DNA from: an uncultured Prevotella sp.
GTDB lineage: Bacteria; Bacteroidota; Bacteroidia; Bacteroidales; Bacteroidaceae
Assembly (NCBI GenBank): GCA_902800365.1
Contig: CADCEF010000003.1
Location: 32,555-96,554, forward strand
Length of the DNA: 64,000 nt
Direction: 5' to 3'
The position numbers were made by a program, and so were the translations under genes. This document shows positions 1 to 8,296 of this stretch, in pieces; the first letter of the stretch is position 1; the number at the start of each line of letters is the position of its first letter. The notes beneath the pieces are model-generated. The model saw nothing but the letters and a program-made list of their open reading frames with translations, was not told the origin of the DNA and did no database searches.

Positions 1-1752
1 TTCGAGCGCAACCCTCACTATGTACGCCTAGCTCCTTCAGGCCATAGCGACAAACACACCATGATTGAGAATCACGGATTCTTCGGCATGGGTGTAAAGG
101 GCGGCCAGGAGTATCGTTTCTCTGTTTGGGCTCGCGTTCCAGATGGTGGCAAGGCAAAACTGTGGGTCGATTTAGTTGACAATGCTACTATGGACGAGGA
201 CCAGAAGTTGGGCAACGCTGGCGTTGAGGTATCAAGCAAGGAATGGAAGAAGTACACTGCCATCATCAAACCCAAACGCACATTTGCCAAGGCACATCTG
301 CGTGTTTGGGGTGACAGCAAGGCCACTACCGATCTTGAGCACGTAAGTCTCTTCCCTGTCGATACTTGGAAGGGGCGCGAGAATGGTATGCGTAAAGACT
401 TGGCACAGGCACTTAACGATATGCATCCTGGTGTTTTCCGTTTTCCAGGCGGATGTATCGTAGAGGGCACAGATCTGGCTACACGATATCAGTGGAAGAA
501 CACTGTTGGTCCAGTAGAAAACCGTCCTCTTAATGAGAACCGCTGGCACTACACCTTCACAAGCCGCTACTTCCCAGATTACTATCAGAGCTACGGACTT
601 GGCTTCTTCGAGTTCTTCCAGCTCTGTGAGGATTTCGGATCTGAGGCTCTGCCTGTAATCTCTTGCGGACTCTCATGCCAGTTCCAGAACCCCGACCCCA
701 CCAAGCCTGGTGTACACGTAGCTATCGAAGATCTCGAGCCTTATATTCAGGATGCTCTCGACCTTATTGAGTTTGCTAACGGTCCTGCTGATTCTAAGTG
801 GGGCAAGGTACGTGCCGACATGGGACATCCCGCCCCATTCAACCTTAAGTACCTTGGCGTTGGTAATGAGCAGTGGGATTACGACGAGGAGCATGGTGGT
901 TTCGGACCTGTGTTCACTGCCCGACTCAAGAAGTTTAGCGATGCCATCCGCAAAAAGTATCCTAACATCAAGCTCATCGGTACCACTGGTCCTAACTCAG
1001 AAGGATGGGACTTCGACCTGTTGCAGCCACGTATGAAGGAGCTGAAGGTAGATCTCTACGACGAGCACTACTATCGCAACGAGGAATGGTTCCTCACTCA
1101 CGGCCTGCGCTACGACTCTTACGACCGTAAGGGTCCTAAGGTCTTTGCCGGCGAGTATGCATGCCACGGCAGCAATAAGCATAAATGGAATCACTATTAT
1201 ACATCTTTATTAGAGGCTGCCCACATGACAGGTATTGAGCGTAATGCCGACATCGTCCACATGGCAACCTATGCACCTCTGTTTGCCCACGTCGAAGGTT
1301 GGCAGTGGCGTCCCGATGCCATCTGGTACGATAACCTGCGCATGTTCAAATCTGTAAGCTACTATGTTCAGCAGCTCTATGCTATGAACAAGGGATCGCA
1401 CGTTCTATCGCTTACTATGAACAAGAAGCCTGTAGCTGGTCAGCCTGGTCAGGACGGATTGTTTGCCTCAGCCGTATTCGAGCAGAGCACAGGCGAGGTT
1501 ATTGTTAAGGTTGTAAACACCAGTGACAAGGTTCAGCCAGTAAGCATCCAGCTTCAAGGCATCAAGGGGGCTGCTACAGCTAAAACTATCACTCTGAGCC
1601 ACACTGGCATGGACGATGAGAACACCCTCGACAATCCTGAAAAGATTATTCCACAGTCTGGCACCTGCAAGGTTGATGCAGGCAAGGGTGCATCACTCAT
1701 AACCGATGATATGCCCGCCAAGAGTTTCCGCATCTATAAGGTTAAGAAGTAA
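1..1752 (+). CDS. GH51 alpha-L-arabinofuranosidase, 5' end outside window
   Basis: The frame is open from base 1, so the true start and signal peptide lie upstream; the first ATG at 61 is internal. Residues before about 110 look like a carbohydrate-binding (CBM4/9-like) beta-sandwich. They are followed by a GH51 TIM barrel with the acid/base glutamate in GVGNEQW and the nucleophile glutamate in FAGEYAC, then the usual C-terminal beta domain. The family removes terminal L-arabinofuranosyl side chains from arabinoxylan, arabinan or pectin, in the periplasm or at the surface. A strong terminator follows, so this is the last gene of its transcript. Family assignment is firm; the exact substrate is not visible. 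Confidence 0.92.
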   Translation, partial: FERNPHYVRLAPSGHSDKHTMIENHGFFGMGVKGGQEYRFSVWARVPDGGKAKLWVDLVDNATMDEDQKLGNAGVEVSSKEWKKYTAIIKPKRTFAKAHLRVWGDSKATTDLEHVSLFPVDTWKGRENGMRKDLAQALNDMHPGVFRFPGGCIVEGTDLATRYQWKNTVGPVENRPLNENRWHYTFTSRYFPDYYQSYGLGFFEFFQLCEDFGSEALPVISCGLSCQFQNPDPTKPGVHVAIEDLEPYIQDALDLIEFANGPADSKWGKVRADMGHPAPFNLKYLGVGNEQWDYDEEHGGFGPVFTARLKKFSDAIRKKYPNIKLIGTTGPNSEGWDFDLLQPRMKELKVDLYDEHYYRNEEWFLTHGLRYDSYDRKGPKVFAGEYACHGSNKHKWNHYYTSLLEAAHMTGIERNADIVHMATYAPLFAHVEGWQWRPDAIWYDNLRMFKSVSYYVQQLYAMNKGSHVLSLTMNKKPVAGQPGQDGLFASAVFEQSTGEVIVKVVNTSDKVQPVSIQLQGIKGAATAKTITLSHTGMDDENTLDNPEKIIPQSGTCKVDAGKGASLITDDMPAKSFRIYKVKK

Positions 1753-1782
1753 CAGTTTAACCTTAACGTACAAAAACGATTC

Positions 1783-1815
1783 GGGAGTCTGATGTCGCAT
1801 CAGACTCCCTTTTAT
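1783..1815 (+). terminator. Rho-independent terminator after the GH51 gene
   Basis: A perfect 12-bp stem (GGGAGTCTGATG with its complement, loop TCG) is followed directly by TTTTAT, 30 nt past the stop codon. Confidence 0.9.
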
Positions 1816-1983
1816 AATCATGGTTTTTTAAGTAATTAAGCATTATTTACTTTTCTGCTGCAAATATAGGCATTATTTTCCTAACCAACTTTTTTAAAAG
1901 TAACAAAAACTTTTCAAAAAACAAAAAAACGCATATTTTTCTATTTTTTCCGCCTAATTTATACTTATTTTCAATTTTATTTG

Positions 1984-1991
1984 TATCTTTG
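1984..1991 (+). promoter_or_regulatory. Promoter -7 element of the cobalamin riboswitch transcript
   Basis: TATCTTTG matches the Bacteroidetes TAnnTTTG box and lies about 30 nt before the riboswitch core. The -33 region is poor, which is common in this phylum. Confidence 0.6.
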
Positions 1992-2018
1992 CATCGTGAT
2001 TCTGAAAAGAGTCGCCCA

Positions 2019-2220
2019 TGGAGGTGTGCTTAACCGCACTTAATTGGGAACGTGAGTGTAAATCTCCGACTGTCCCGCAGCAGTGAACTCCATTATGGCT
2101 TCCAAGCAACAACGCCATTGAACTTTTTTCGAGAAGGCGCTTGGGAGTGGAGGAAAGTCTGAAGACCAGCCTTCAATTGGTAAAATGCCGAATACTCTCG
2201 ATGTAAGGGTAGTTCTGGCG
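2019..2220 (+). ncRNA. Cobalamin riboswitch (B12 element)
   Basis: The region carries the B12-box core in the right order: TTAATTGGGAACGTG, then a GTGtAAATC segment, then CTGTCCCGCAGCAGTGA. About 70 nt later comes a GGAGGAAAGTCTGAAGACCAGCC block typical of the 3' half. A further hairpin (GCC at about 2188 pairing with GGC at about 2217) may be the regulatory stem whose loop contacts the core. The family binds adenosyl- or other cobalamins and switches off downstream expression. No cobalamin transport or synthesis gene follows. The nearest frame is a 29-codon membrane peptide, and the phosphatase genes beyond have their own promoter. The core assignment is firm; the expression platform boundary is approximate. 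Confidence 0.9.
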
Positions 2221-2301
2221 ATACGTATTTATTTTATTTGAGTTGCAAAAGACTCAGCGCTGTTTTATGCGCGCATACGTGTATTATTATATAAGTTCCC
2301 A

Positions 2302-2340
2302 GGGGGCGGTCTGTCGTGAAGATAACGCCTCCCCCTTTCT
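2302..2340 (+). terminator. GC-rich hairpin in the riboswitch leader (possible attenuator)
   Basis: GGGGG at 2302 pairs with CCCCC at 2331-2335, and flanking GG/CC pairs extend it beyond one mismatch. It is followed by TTTCT. It lies between the riboswitch and the small frame at 2373, so it could be a conditional terminator or a simple end of the leader. The T-tract is short. Confidence 0.5.
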
Positions 2341-2372
2341 CAAGATTATTAATTACTTTATGCTTTATCGCT

Positions 2373-2462
2373 ATGTCATATATTATCATCGTTGCCATCG
2401 AGTTTATTATTGCCTTAGTGGGTGTAACGCTTCTTATCCGTTTTTACAACCACAAGCAATAA
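2373..2462 (+). CDS. Possible 29-residue single-pass membrane peptide behind the B12 riboswitch
   Basis: An ATG at 2373 opens a frame of 29 codons ending in TAA. The translation is one hydrophobic helix (SYIIIVAIEFIIALVGVTLL) followed by a short polar tail, RFYNHKQ, with two basic residues and a histidine, as expected for an inserted micro-membrane-protein with the tail on the cytoplasmic side. There is no clear Shine-Dalgarno, but Bacteroidetes often lack one. It is the only sensible product in the 350 nt after the cobalamin riboswitch. A longer overlapping frame (2243-2527) gives an unlikely Tyr/Cys-rich protein. I do not recognise a family. It could be chance coding in AT-rich DNA. Confidence 0.4.
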   Translation: MSYIIIVAIEFIIALVGVTLLIRFYNHKQ

Positions 2463-2485
2463 AATGCAGTTTTTTAAGCAGATTC

Positions 2486-2516
2486 TTTGTCGCTTTCAGA
2501 AAAAGTTGTATATTTG
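2486..2516 (+). promoter_or_regulatory. Promoter of the histidine phosphatase pair
   Basis: TTTG at 2486-2489, a 19-nt spacer and TATATTTG at 2509-2516 give a full Bacteroidetes consensus, 27 nt before the start codon at 2544. This makes the phosphatase pair independent of the upstream riboswitch. Confidence 0.8.
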
Positions 2517-2543
2517 CAACCAATTAGCTAATTCTAATCTAAG

Positions 2544-3872
2544 ATGAAGAAACTGCTCATAGCGGCCGCATTGGCTTCTGCGGCTCTTTCTGGGGCATCA
2601 GCTCAAGATAGTAAAGCCTTGATGATTGAGAAGGAAGTCAAAGCCGACATTAACCGTGCTGCAGGCATGTTCTATGCCCGCTCTACCAGTAAGCCTCATA
2701 AAGACACCCCTGCACCTAAAGGCAAGAAGCCCTTCTATATTAATCACTACGGCTGCCCAGGGCCTTTCTATCTCGACAAGTCAGAGTACTATACTGAAAC
2801 TTACGCCACATTTGCGAAGGCCGACAGCCTTGGCAAACTTACCAAGCTGGGCAAGGATGTGCTGCAACGCATCACATTATTGGCCCAAGATGCCAAAGAC
2901 CGCGATGGCGAGCTTACCGAGCGTGGAGCCCAACAGAGTCGCACACTGGTAAAACAGATGATCGACCGCTTCCCCGACATGTTCACCCCAAAGGGTTATT
3001 ACAGCGTTCGCAGCGTTGTTGAGAATCGCTGCATCATGACCATGCAGGAAGGACTGTTACAGCTCTCATCCTCACTGCGCCCCATTGTGGCACGCAGCAA
3101 GGCATCGCAACAGGAACGCCGCTTTATGGACCCTGTCGACGACGAGCTTACCAGCCAGCGCATCGACTCGCTCACCAGCATCACCTACGAGCGCTTTACC
3201 GATCTCAACACAAACGATAATCGCCTCATGTCGTCGCTGTTCAACGATATGAACTACGTGATGACTAGTATCGATGCCGCTAAGCTCAGTAAGCAGCTAT
3301 TTATTTTGGCGGGCAATGTTCAGCACTCTTCGTATGCTGGCGTGTTCTCGCTGTTCGACATCTTCACCCCTGAGGAGATTCATCGTCACTGGCGCAAGCA
3401 GAATGCGTGGCACTATATCAACTACGGCGGCTGCAAGCTTAACGGCGGCTGGCAGGCCTATCTGCAGCGCTCCACACTGCGCAACATGATTCACATGGGC
3501 GACAGTATGGTTAAGCGCTACAATCCACTCATGCACCTGCGCTACACCCATGCCAACGTCATCATGAGTCTGGCATGCCTGATGGACCTCAACGGTTATG
3601 GGCTTCACACCGCCAATCTCGACTCGCTCGAGGATTACGGTTGGGCCAATTTCCGCATAGCTCCGCTTGGAGGCAGCATCATGATGATTCATTATCGTAC
3701 TGATCGCGATGACCCCGATGTGCTTGTAAAGGTACTGCTCAACGGCGATGAGGCCACACTGCCCATCCCCACCGATTGCGCTCCCTACTACCATTGGCAG
3801 GATGTTAAGCGCTACTATCTGCGCAAGCTCTATCGCTATGAGAATCGTCGTTTAAACAATAAAAGGAGATAA
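2544..3872 (+). CDS. Histidine phosphatase (MINPP/phytase-like) paralogue lacking the catalytic motif
   Basis: This 442-residue protein has a clear signal peptide (MKKLLIAAALASAALSGASA). It aligns along its length with the next gene, for example PFYINHYG against PFYISHYG and identical ends (ATLPIPTDCAPYYHWQD). Where the neighbour has the histidine-phosphatase signature RHGSR, this protein reads CPGPF, so the phosphate-accepting histidine and both arginines are gone. The distal HAE-type proton donor is also changed (THANV here, GHETV in the neighbour). It is therefore probably not a phosphatase; a binding or partner role is inference. Three nucleotides separate it from the intact copy, so they share an mRNA. 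Confidence 0.85.
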   Translation: MKKLLIAAALASAALSGASAQDSKALMIEKEVKADINRAAGMFYARSTSKPHKDTPAPKGKKPFYINHYGCPGPFYLDKSEYYTETYATFAKADSLGKLTKLGKDVLQRITLLAQDAKDRDGELTERGAQQSRTLVKQMIDRFPDMFTPKGYYSVRSVVENRCIMTMQEGLLQLSSSLRPIVARSKASQQERRFMDPVDDELTSQRIDSLTSITYERFTDLNTNDNRLMSSLFNDMNYVMTSIDAAKLSKQLFILAGNVQHSSYAGVFSLFDIFTPEEIHRHWRKQNAWHYINYGGCKLNGGWQAYLQRSTLRNMIHMGDSMVKRYNPLMHLRYTHANVIMSLACLMDLNGYGLHTANLDSLEDYGWANFRIAPLGGSIMMIHYRTDRDDPDVLVKVLLNGDEATLPIPTDCAPYYHWQDVKRYYLRKLYRYENRRLNNKRR

Positions 3873-3875
3873 GCT

Positions 3876-5183
3876 ATGAGAAAACTATATAGATGCCTGG
3901 TGATCATTCTTCTCACCTCTTACCTCTCACCCCTCACCTCTAGCGTAAGCGCCCAGGGCGTTCACGACCTCATCGAGGAGTCGCCCTCCTACGCTTCGTG
4001 CAACTATCATGTCTATCCCGACAGCATCAAAACCGTGCTCACCCCTGCCCCTGCTGGCAAGAAGCCATTCTATATTTCCCACTACGGTCGCCATGGCTCA
4101 CGCTACATCAGCAACCGCAGCGGCTACGAAACCCCATATATCATGATGCAACATGCCGACAGTCTCGACGAACTTACCCCCACAGGTCGTAAAGTTCTGC
4201 ACGAGATGAACTCCATCATGCACGACACCGAGGGGCGCTGGGGCGAGCTCACAGGCTATGGCAAGCGCCAGCTCGAAGAGATTGGTCAGCGCATGGTAAG
4301 GAACTTCCCCGAGGTATTGTCGCCTGGCGCCAACGTCAAGTGCCTCAGTACCATCGTTCCCCGTTGCATCGAGTCAATGGGCTCCACAGCCTTGAAGATG
4401 CTGCAGGAGTGCCCCACACTTCATATCACCATGGAAGCCTCAAAGCGCAATCAGTGGTTCATGAATCATCAGGATCAAAACTTGCGCCGTAACTATATGA
4501 CTCCTGAGGCCAGAAAAGCCTACCGTGCCTATACCAAGCCTCGCCTTGGCAACAGTCGCCTGATGGAGCTCATCTTCAAGAACCCCGATATCGTCAAGGA
4601 GTTTGTAGACGATGAACACTTCAACTACTATCTGATGAAGATGGCCCTGTTCCAGCTCAACATCAGCTACAACCGCAATCCGCGATTGATGGAACTGTTT
4701 AATACCGACGAGTTCTACCGCATGTGGCAGGTAGATAATGCCCTGTGGTACATCCAGCACGGCGCCTGCAAGCTCAATGGCAGTCGCCAGCCCTACAGTC
4801 AGCGTCATCTGCTCCGTCAGATAATAGCCGATGCCGATAGCTGCATTAAACTCAATCGCCCAGGCGCCCAGCTGCGTTTCGGCCACGAGACGGTGCTGCT
4901 GCCGCTGGTATGCCTTATCGGGGTTAACGGCTACGACCTCGAAACCGATAACCTCGACGAACTCGAGGCCAAGGGATGGTGGTGCAGCAGCGTGTTCCCC
5001 ATGGGGTCCAATCTGCAAATCATCTTCTACCGTAGCAGTCCTAAGGATCACGATGTGCTCATCAAGGTTCTCCTTAACGAGACCGAGGCCACACTTCCCA
5101 TCCCCACCGATTGTGCCCCTTACTACCACTGGCAAGATTTCCGTAAATACTGTCTCGACAAGCTCAACTCATATAAAAATTAG
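3876..5183 (+). CDS. Secreted histidine acid phosphatase, MINPP/phytase type
   Basis: The 435-residue protein carries the full branch-2 histidine phosphatase signature HYGRHGSRY near residue 70 and the second catalytic motif GHET near residue 330. Bacteroidetes relatives (MINPP-type) dephosphorylate inositol phosphates such as phytate outside the cytoplasm. A signal peptide is present, but its coding DNA is a run of CTCACCTCT-like repeats giving LLTSYLSPLTSS. A good AGGAGA Shine-Dalgarno precedes the ATG. It is the second gene of a two-gene operon with its inactive-looking paralogue and ends before a perfect bidirectional terminator. Confidence 0.88.
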   Translation: MRKLYRCLVIILLTSYLSPLTSSVSAQGVHDLIEESPSYASCNYHVYPDSIKTVLTPAPAGKKPFYISHYGRHGSRYISNRSGYETPYIMMQHADSLDELTPTGRKVLHEMNSIMHDTEGRWGELTGYGKRQLEEIGQRMVRNFPEVLSPGANVKCLSTIVPRCIESMGSTALKMLQECPTLHITMEASKRNQWFMNHQDQNLRRNYMTPEARKAYRAYTKPRLGNSRLMELIFKNPDIVKEFVDDEHFNYYLMKMALFQLNISYNRNPRLMELFNTDEFYRMWQVDNALWYIQHGACKLNGSRQPYSQRHLLRQIIADADSCIKLNRPGAQLRFGHETVLLPLVCLIGVNGYDLETDNLDELEAKGWWCSSVFPMGSNLQIIFYRSSPKDHDVLIKVLLNETEATLPIPTDCAPYYHWQDFRKYCLDKLNSYKN

Positions 5184-5208
5184 CTACATTTCGTAACAGC
5201 CAATACAC

Positions 5209-5243
5209 TTACGCCCTGTAACCTATATAGTTACAGGGCGTAA
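5209..5243. terminator. Bidirectional terminator between convergent genes
   Basis: A perfect 14-bp inverted repeat (TTACGCCCTGTAAC, 7-nt loop, GTTACAGGGCGTAA) lies midway between the stop codons at 5183 and 5277 and serves both strands. Confidence 0.85.
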
Positions 5244-5276
5244 ATCATATACTAATTAGTAAAAAGACTATTGCAA

Positions 5277-6368
5277 CTACGGCTTGATGTTGAGTGTTGG
5301 ACCCGCACCAGAATTAACATCCTTGAGAACATATGACACAATATTTGAATTGAAAGCATCGTAATCGTAAGTCGGAACGAACTGTTCACGACTTCCCTCC
5401 GACAACTCTATATCGTCAGTTCCCAAGCATCCAACAACCTTAACATTGAAGTCCTTGTCATTGTGCAAGTCTTTCAAAACATTTGTCTGTGCAGCATCGC
5501 TTGTGAAAGCGCAATTCTCTACATATATATTTGAGAACACACCATAACCTATGCAGTAGTTGTAGTCATTACCATCGTAAAGACAGTTTACAAGATGTAC
5601 TTTACCAAAGCGAACACGTGGAGAATACTCCACACATCCATCACCCCACCAACAGCATATAAAGGTAACATTCAGATGACCTTCGTCTATATCAGCTGAG
5701 GTATCTTCATTACCTATCAGGTTACTTAAACGGTGATCGTCATAACCTCCGCTGCCGCCTCCCTTGGGGTCAATGAGATAACGGAAACGACACCAACTTA
5801 CACAGATGCTATCAGAACCTGAAACAATATCGAAATTCCCGTCGATACCATCTTGTATATCACAGTGATCAACCCATACATTTTTTGAGTCTTCCACTGT
5901 AATATTATCGCCATAGTTAGCATCAATATCATAGGCACCAGGACCACGCAGTATAAGATTGCGTATGATGACATTATTGCTGCGCTTCAACAAGAAAATG
6001 CCGGCATTCTCATCACGGTTCAGATTATTGACAGATGCTCCGGGAAGGCCGATAATAGACTTATTAGAACCTACAGAGACTAACTTATCAAGCATGATAT
6101 CACCCTTTACATAAATTGTTGAAGGATCAGTGCCGCTCACGGCTTCGGCTAACTCTGTAGCAGTACTTACCACACTAATATTCTGGTTATTGCCACCTGT
6201 GGTATTTTCACCAAAACCTATCGGACTGAGGCAGTCGTAAGGCGACGGGGTGTCTTTTCCTCCAGTCGAATTATCATCTACCGAACATGAAGAAAACATA
6301 AATGCTATTGCAAGCAGAATACCTGCTGAAATAAGATAGTTGTTTAAACGATTGAAATTGTTATGCAT
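5277..6368 (-). CDS. Pectate lyase, PL1 family, lipoprotein
   Basis: The 363-residue product starts with a lipoprotein signal (lipobox FSSC, then SVDD) and is a right-handed beta-helix protein. Diagnostic PL1 stretches are VWVDHCDIQDGIDGNFDI and the arginine-rich SPRVRFGKVHLVN, which holds the catalytic arginine region. The family cleaves de-esterified polygalacturonate by calcium-dependent beta-elimination. Lipidation places it at the outer membrane. It follows the cyclophilin gene by 42 nt on the same strand and is probably the last gene of the long operon that begins at the porin, although a separate weak promoter cannot be excluded. It fits the window's other pectin/arabinan enzymes. Confidence 0.9.
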   Translation of the reverse strand: MHNNFNRLNNYLISAGILLAIAFMFSSCSVDDNSTGGKDTPSPYDCLSPIGFGENTTGGNNQNISVVSTATELAEAVSGTDPSTIYVKGDIMLDKLVSVGSNKSIIGLPGASVNNLNRDENAGIFLLKRSNNVIIRNLILRGPGAYDIDANYGDNITVEDSKNVWVDHCDIQDGIDGNFDIVSGSDSICVSWCRFRYLIDPKGGGSGGYDDHRLSNLIGNEDTSADIDEGHLNVTFICCWWGDGCVEYSPRVRFGKVHLVNCLYDGNDYNYCIGYGVFSNIYVENCAFTSDAAQTNVLKDLHNDKDFNVKVVGCLGTDDIELSEGSREQFVPTYDYDAFNSNIVSYVLKDVNSGAGPTLNIKP

Positions 6369-6410
6369 AATAGATTAGGTTTTAGAATTAGTATATTGTC
6401 AAAAAATAGA

Positions 6411-7139
6411 TTACTCAATCACCGTAACAGTCATCTGGATATCCTCTGTGGGACGATCGGCACGGGTAGTTTTAGTATTCTGAATCAGCTCTACTACATC
6501 AAGGCCTTGCTCAACCTCGCCAAATACAGTATATTGACCATCCAAGTGGGGAGTGCCACCAACAGTTGAATAAACCTCTATCTGCTCAGGAGAAAGTCCA
6601 TCACCTTTCACCATGCCCTCGGCCTGGGCTGCAAGATTATCCTGAAGCTCCAGAAGACCTGCACGGTTGCGTTCGCGGCGAAGCTGCATAATCTCATCGC
6701 GGTGCTGAGAGGCAAGCTGATTGAAAGCTGACTGAATCTTCTGCATCTTTAACTGCTTTGAGAACTGGCGCAACTGCCCCTGATTGTAAACCTGTCCCCA
6801 AACGATATAGAACTGAGAACCACTGCTACGGCGCTCAGGATTAACCTCATCGCCTTGGCGCGCTGCAGCAAGGGCTCCACGCTTATGGAACAGACCATCC
6901 ATAATTTCAGCCTGCAGAGTATAGTCTGGACCACCCACACCAAGCATTTTGCCTACTGGAGCGCCCTTAGAGTCAGGATCACCGCCCTGAATCATAAAGT
7001 CCTTTATTACACGATGGAACAATGTACCATCATAATAGCCCTGCTTGGCGAGTTTAACGAAATTATCGCGGTGAATGGGTGTCTCGTCATAGAGGCGAAC
7101 AACAATATCGCCAAGAGTAGTCTGTATTTTAACCTTCAT
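6411..7139 (-). CDS. Cyclophilin-type peptidyl-prolyl isomerase
   Basis: The 242-residue protein has the cyclophilin core (FHRVIKDFMIQGGDP, the GSQFYI strand and the FGEV segment). The bacterial domain is usually about 165 residues; here a charged helical insert of about 60 residues (around 125-185, rich in Gln, Arg and Glu) interrupts it, as in other Bacteroidales cyclophilins. It catalyses cis-trans isomerisation of X-Pro bonds. No signal peptide is seen, so it should act in the cytoplasm. It starts 11 nt after the RidA-like gene. Confidence 0.9.
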   Translation of the reverse strand: MKVKIQTTLGDIVVRLYDETPIHRDNFVKLAKQGYYDGTLFHRVIKDFMIQGGDPDSKGAPVGKMLGVGGPDYTLQAEIMDGLFHKRGALAAARQGDEVNPERRSSGSQFYIVWGQVYNQGQLRQFSKQLKMQKIQSAFNQLASQHRDEIMQLRRERNRAGLLELQDNLAAQAEGMVKGDGLSPEQIEVYSTVGGTPHLDGQYTVFGEVEQGLDVVELIQNTKTTRADRPTEDIQMTVTVIE

Positions 7140-7150
7140 CGTTTTTATGC

Positions 7151-8296
7151 TTAGAATTGTGGATGATTGGGGTTACTTATTGCCTTTATTGCGGTACACT
7201 CCATCTCTACCAGCCAACCTGGGCGGCATACAGGTGCGTTGACAATGACAACGGGCTTAGAGGGGAATCGCTGGGCAAACACATCGCGCACCACCTGATA
7301 GTCGGCCACATCGCGCAGATAGACTATCATCTCGCAGGCATCATCGAAGGTACACTCGGCCTCAGCCAGCAGTGTCTCTACATTCTCGATCATACGAGCA
7401 GTTTGATTCACAATATCCTTGGGATACATCACCTCGCCCTTGTTGTTGATGGACGCTGTACCTGAGATGAAGACGTGGCGACGATCGGCATAGTCGACAT
7501 AGGTGCCACGCTCGAACGACACACCGTAGTCGCTGGTGCGATTAAGGTGCGTAGGCGCATAGAGATAGTGAATCTGCTGCTGACTGACGCCTGCGATGGC
7601 ATAGTTGTCCATCTGGGCAAGCACATTGGTATCCTGCTGTCTGCCGCCAATACCTGTAGAGGCTATGAAATGGGTGTTGACGGTGAGGCCCTGGGTGAAG
7701 AACACCTGATTGCGGGCACGTACCACACCACCGTAGTTGAGGTCGATATCGTTGACAAAGAGCCAGGTTCGGATGCAGTTGTCAGAGAGTTTGCATCCTT
7801 CCTCGGCCAGCTGCATCACATACTCGTTGAAGAGCAGGCGCATCTGGTATTCGGAATTGGCAGCCAGATTGTGGGCTGAGGCATTGAACAGATGACGGAA
7901 TGAGCCATGGCACACCTCATAGAGTCCACTGGCTGTAACACCCGTCTGTACACCAGTCATCAGCCACACCCACAAGGCTATCTTAGTGCCATTGAGCGGG
8001 GGCTGCTGGATGATGCTCTTGGCGCAATCGGTTACATCAGCCACAACAACATCGTCGGCCTGATTGGCTGCATCGCTTAGGAAATAACGCTTGAAAACGG
8101 CCTGGGCATCAGGCACGCTGGAGAGAAGATCCTGGTAGGCGCTCATCACTGCATCGAGCTGCTGAGCCCAAGGCAGCGAACCTGTGGTTACCTGGATGAT
8201 AGCATGATACTCGCGAACATCGGTACCGTTGTCGAAACAAGTAACAATGGTGCTGGTACTGCTAGTATTCATATTGATAGTTTTCTGATTCATCAT
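7151..8296 (-). CDS. Two-domain RidA/YjgF-like protein (chorismatase-like architecture)
   Basis: I start the gene at 8296, where ATG overlaps the TGA of the upstream gene and AAAGAA lies upstream; a frame open further upstream encodes only shadow sequence. The 381-residue product has a divergent N-terminal half and a C-terminal RidA fold ending in VCRPGWLVEMECTAI, which keeps the arginine/glutamate segment of the Rid active site. Duplicated RidA folds occur in chorismate-hydrolysing enzymes (FkbO/Hyg5 type) and in enamine/imine deaminase relatives. The substrate cannot be read from the sequence. It is translationally coupled to the CcsA-like gene and followed by the cyclophilin. Confidence 0.65.
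   Translation of the reverse strand: MMNQKTINMNTSSTSTIVTCFDNGTDVREYHAIIQVTTGSLPWAQQLDAVMSAYQDLLSSVPDAQAVFKRYFLSDAANQADDVVVADVTDCAKSIIQQPPLNGTKIALWVWLMTGVQTGVTASGLYEVCHGSFRHLFNASAHNLAANSEYQMRLLFNEYVMQLAEEGCKLSDNCIRTWLFVNDIDLNYGGVVRARNQVFFTQGLTVNTHFIASTGIGGRQQDTNVLAQMDNYAIAGVSQQQIHYLYAPTHLNRTSDYGVSFERGTYVDYADRRHVFISGTASINNKGEVMYPKDIVNQTARMIENVETLLAEAECTFDDACEMIVYLRDVADYQVVRDVFAQRFPSKPVVIVNAPVCRPGWLVEMECTAIKAISNPNHPQF

Noticed and set aside
2243-2527. 94-codon frame behind the cobalamin riboswitch
   Set aside because: Its translation is rich in Tyr, Cys and His with no domain logic and it runs across a GC hairpin and the next gene's promoter; the 29-codon frame inside it in another phase is more protein-like.
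4440-5135. 231-codon minus-strand frame opposite the phosphatase
   Set aside because: It is antisense to a gene with clear catalytic motifs, and its hydrophobic Val/Ile/Glu pattern mirrors the codon bias of the real gene.
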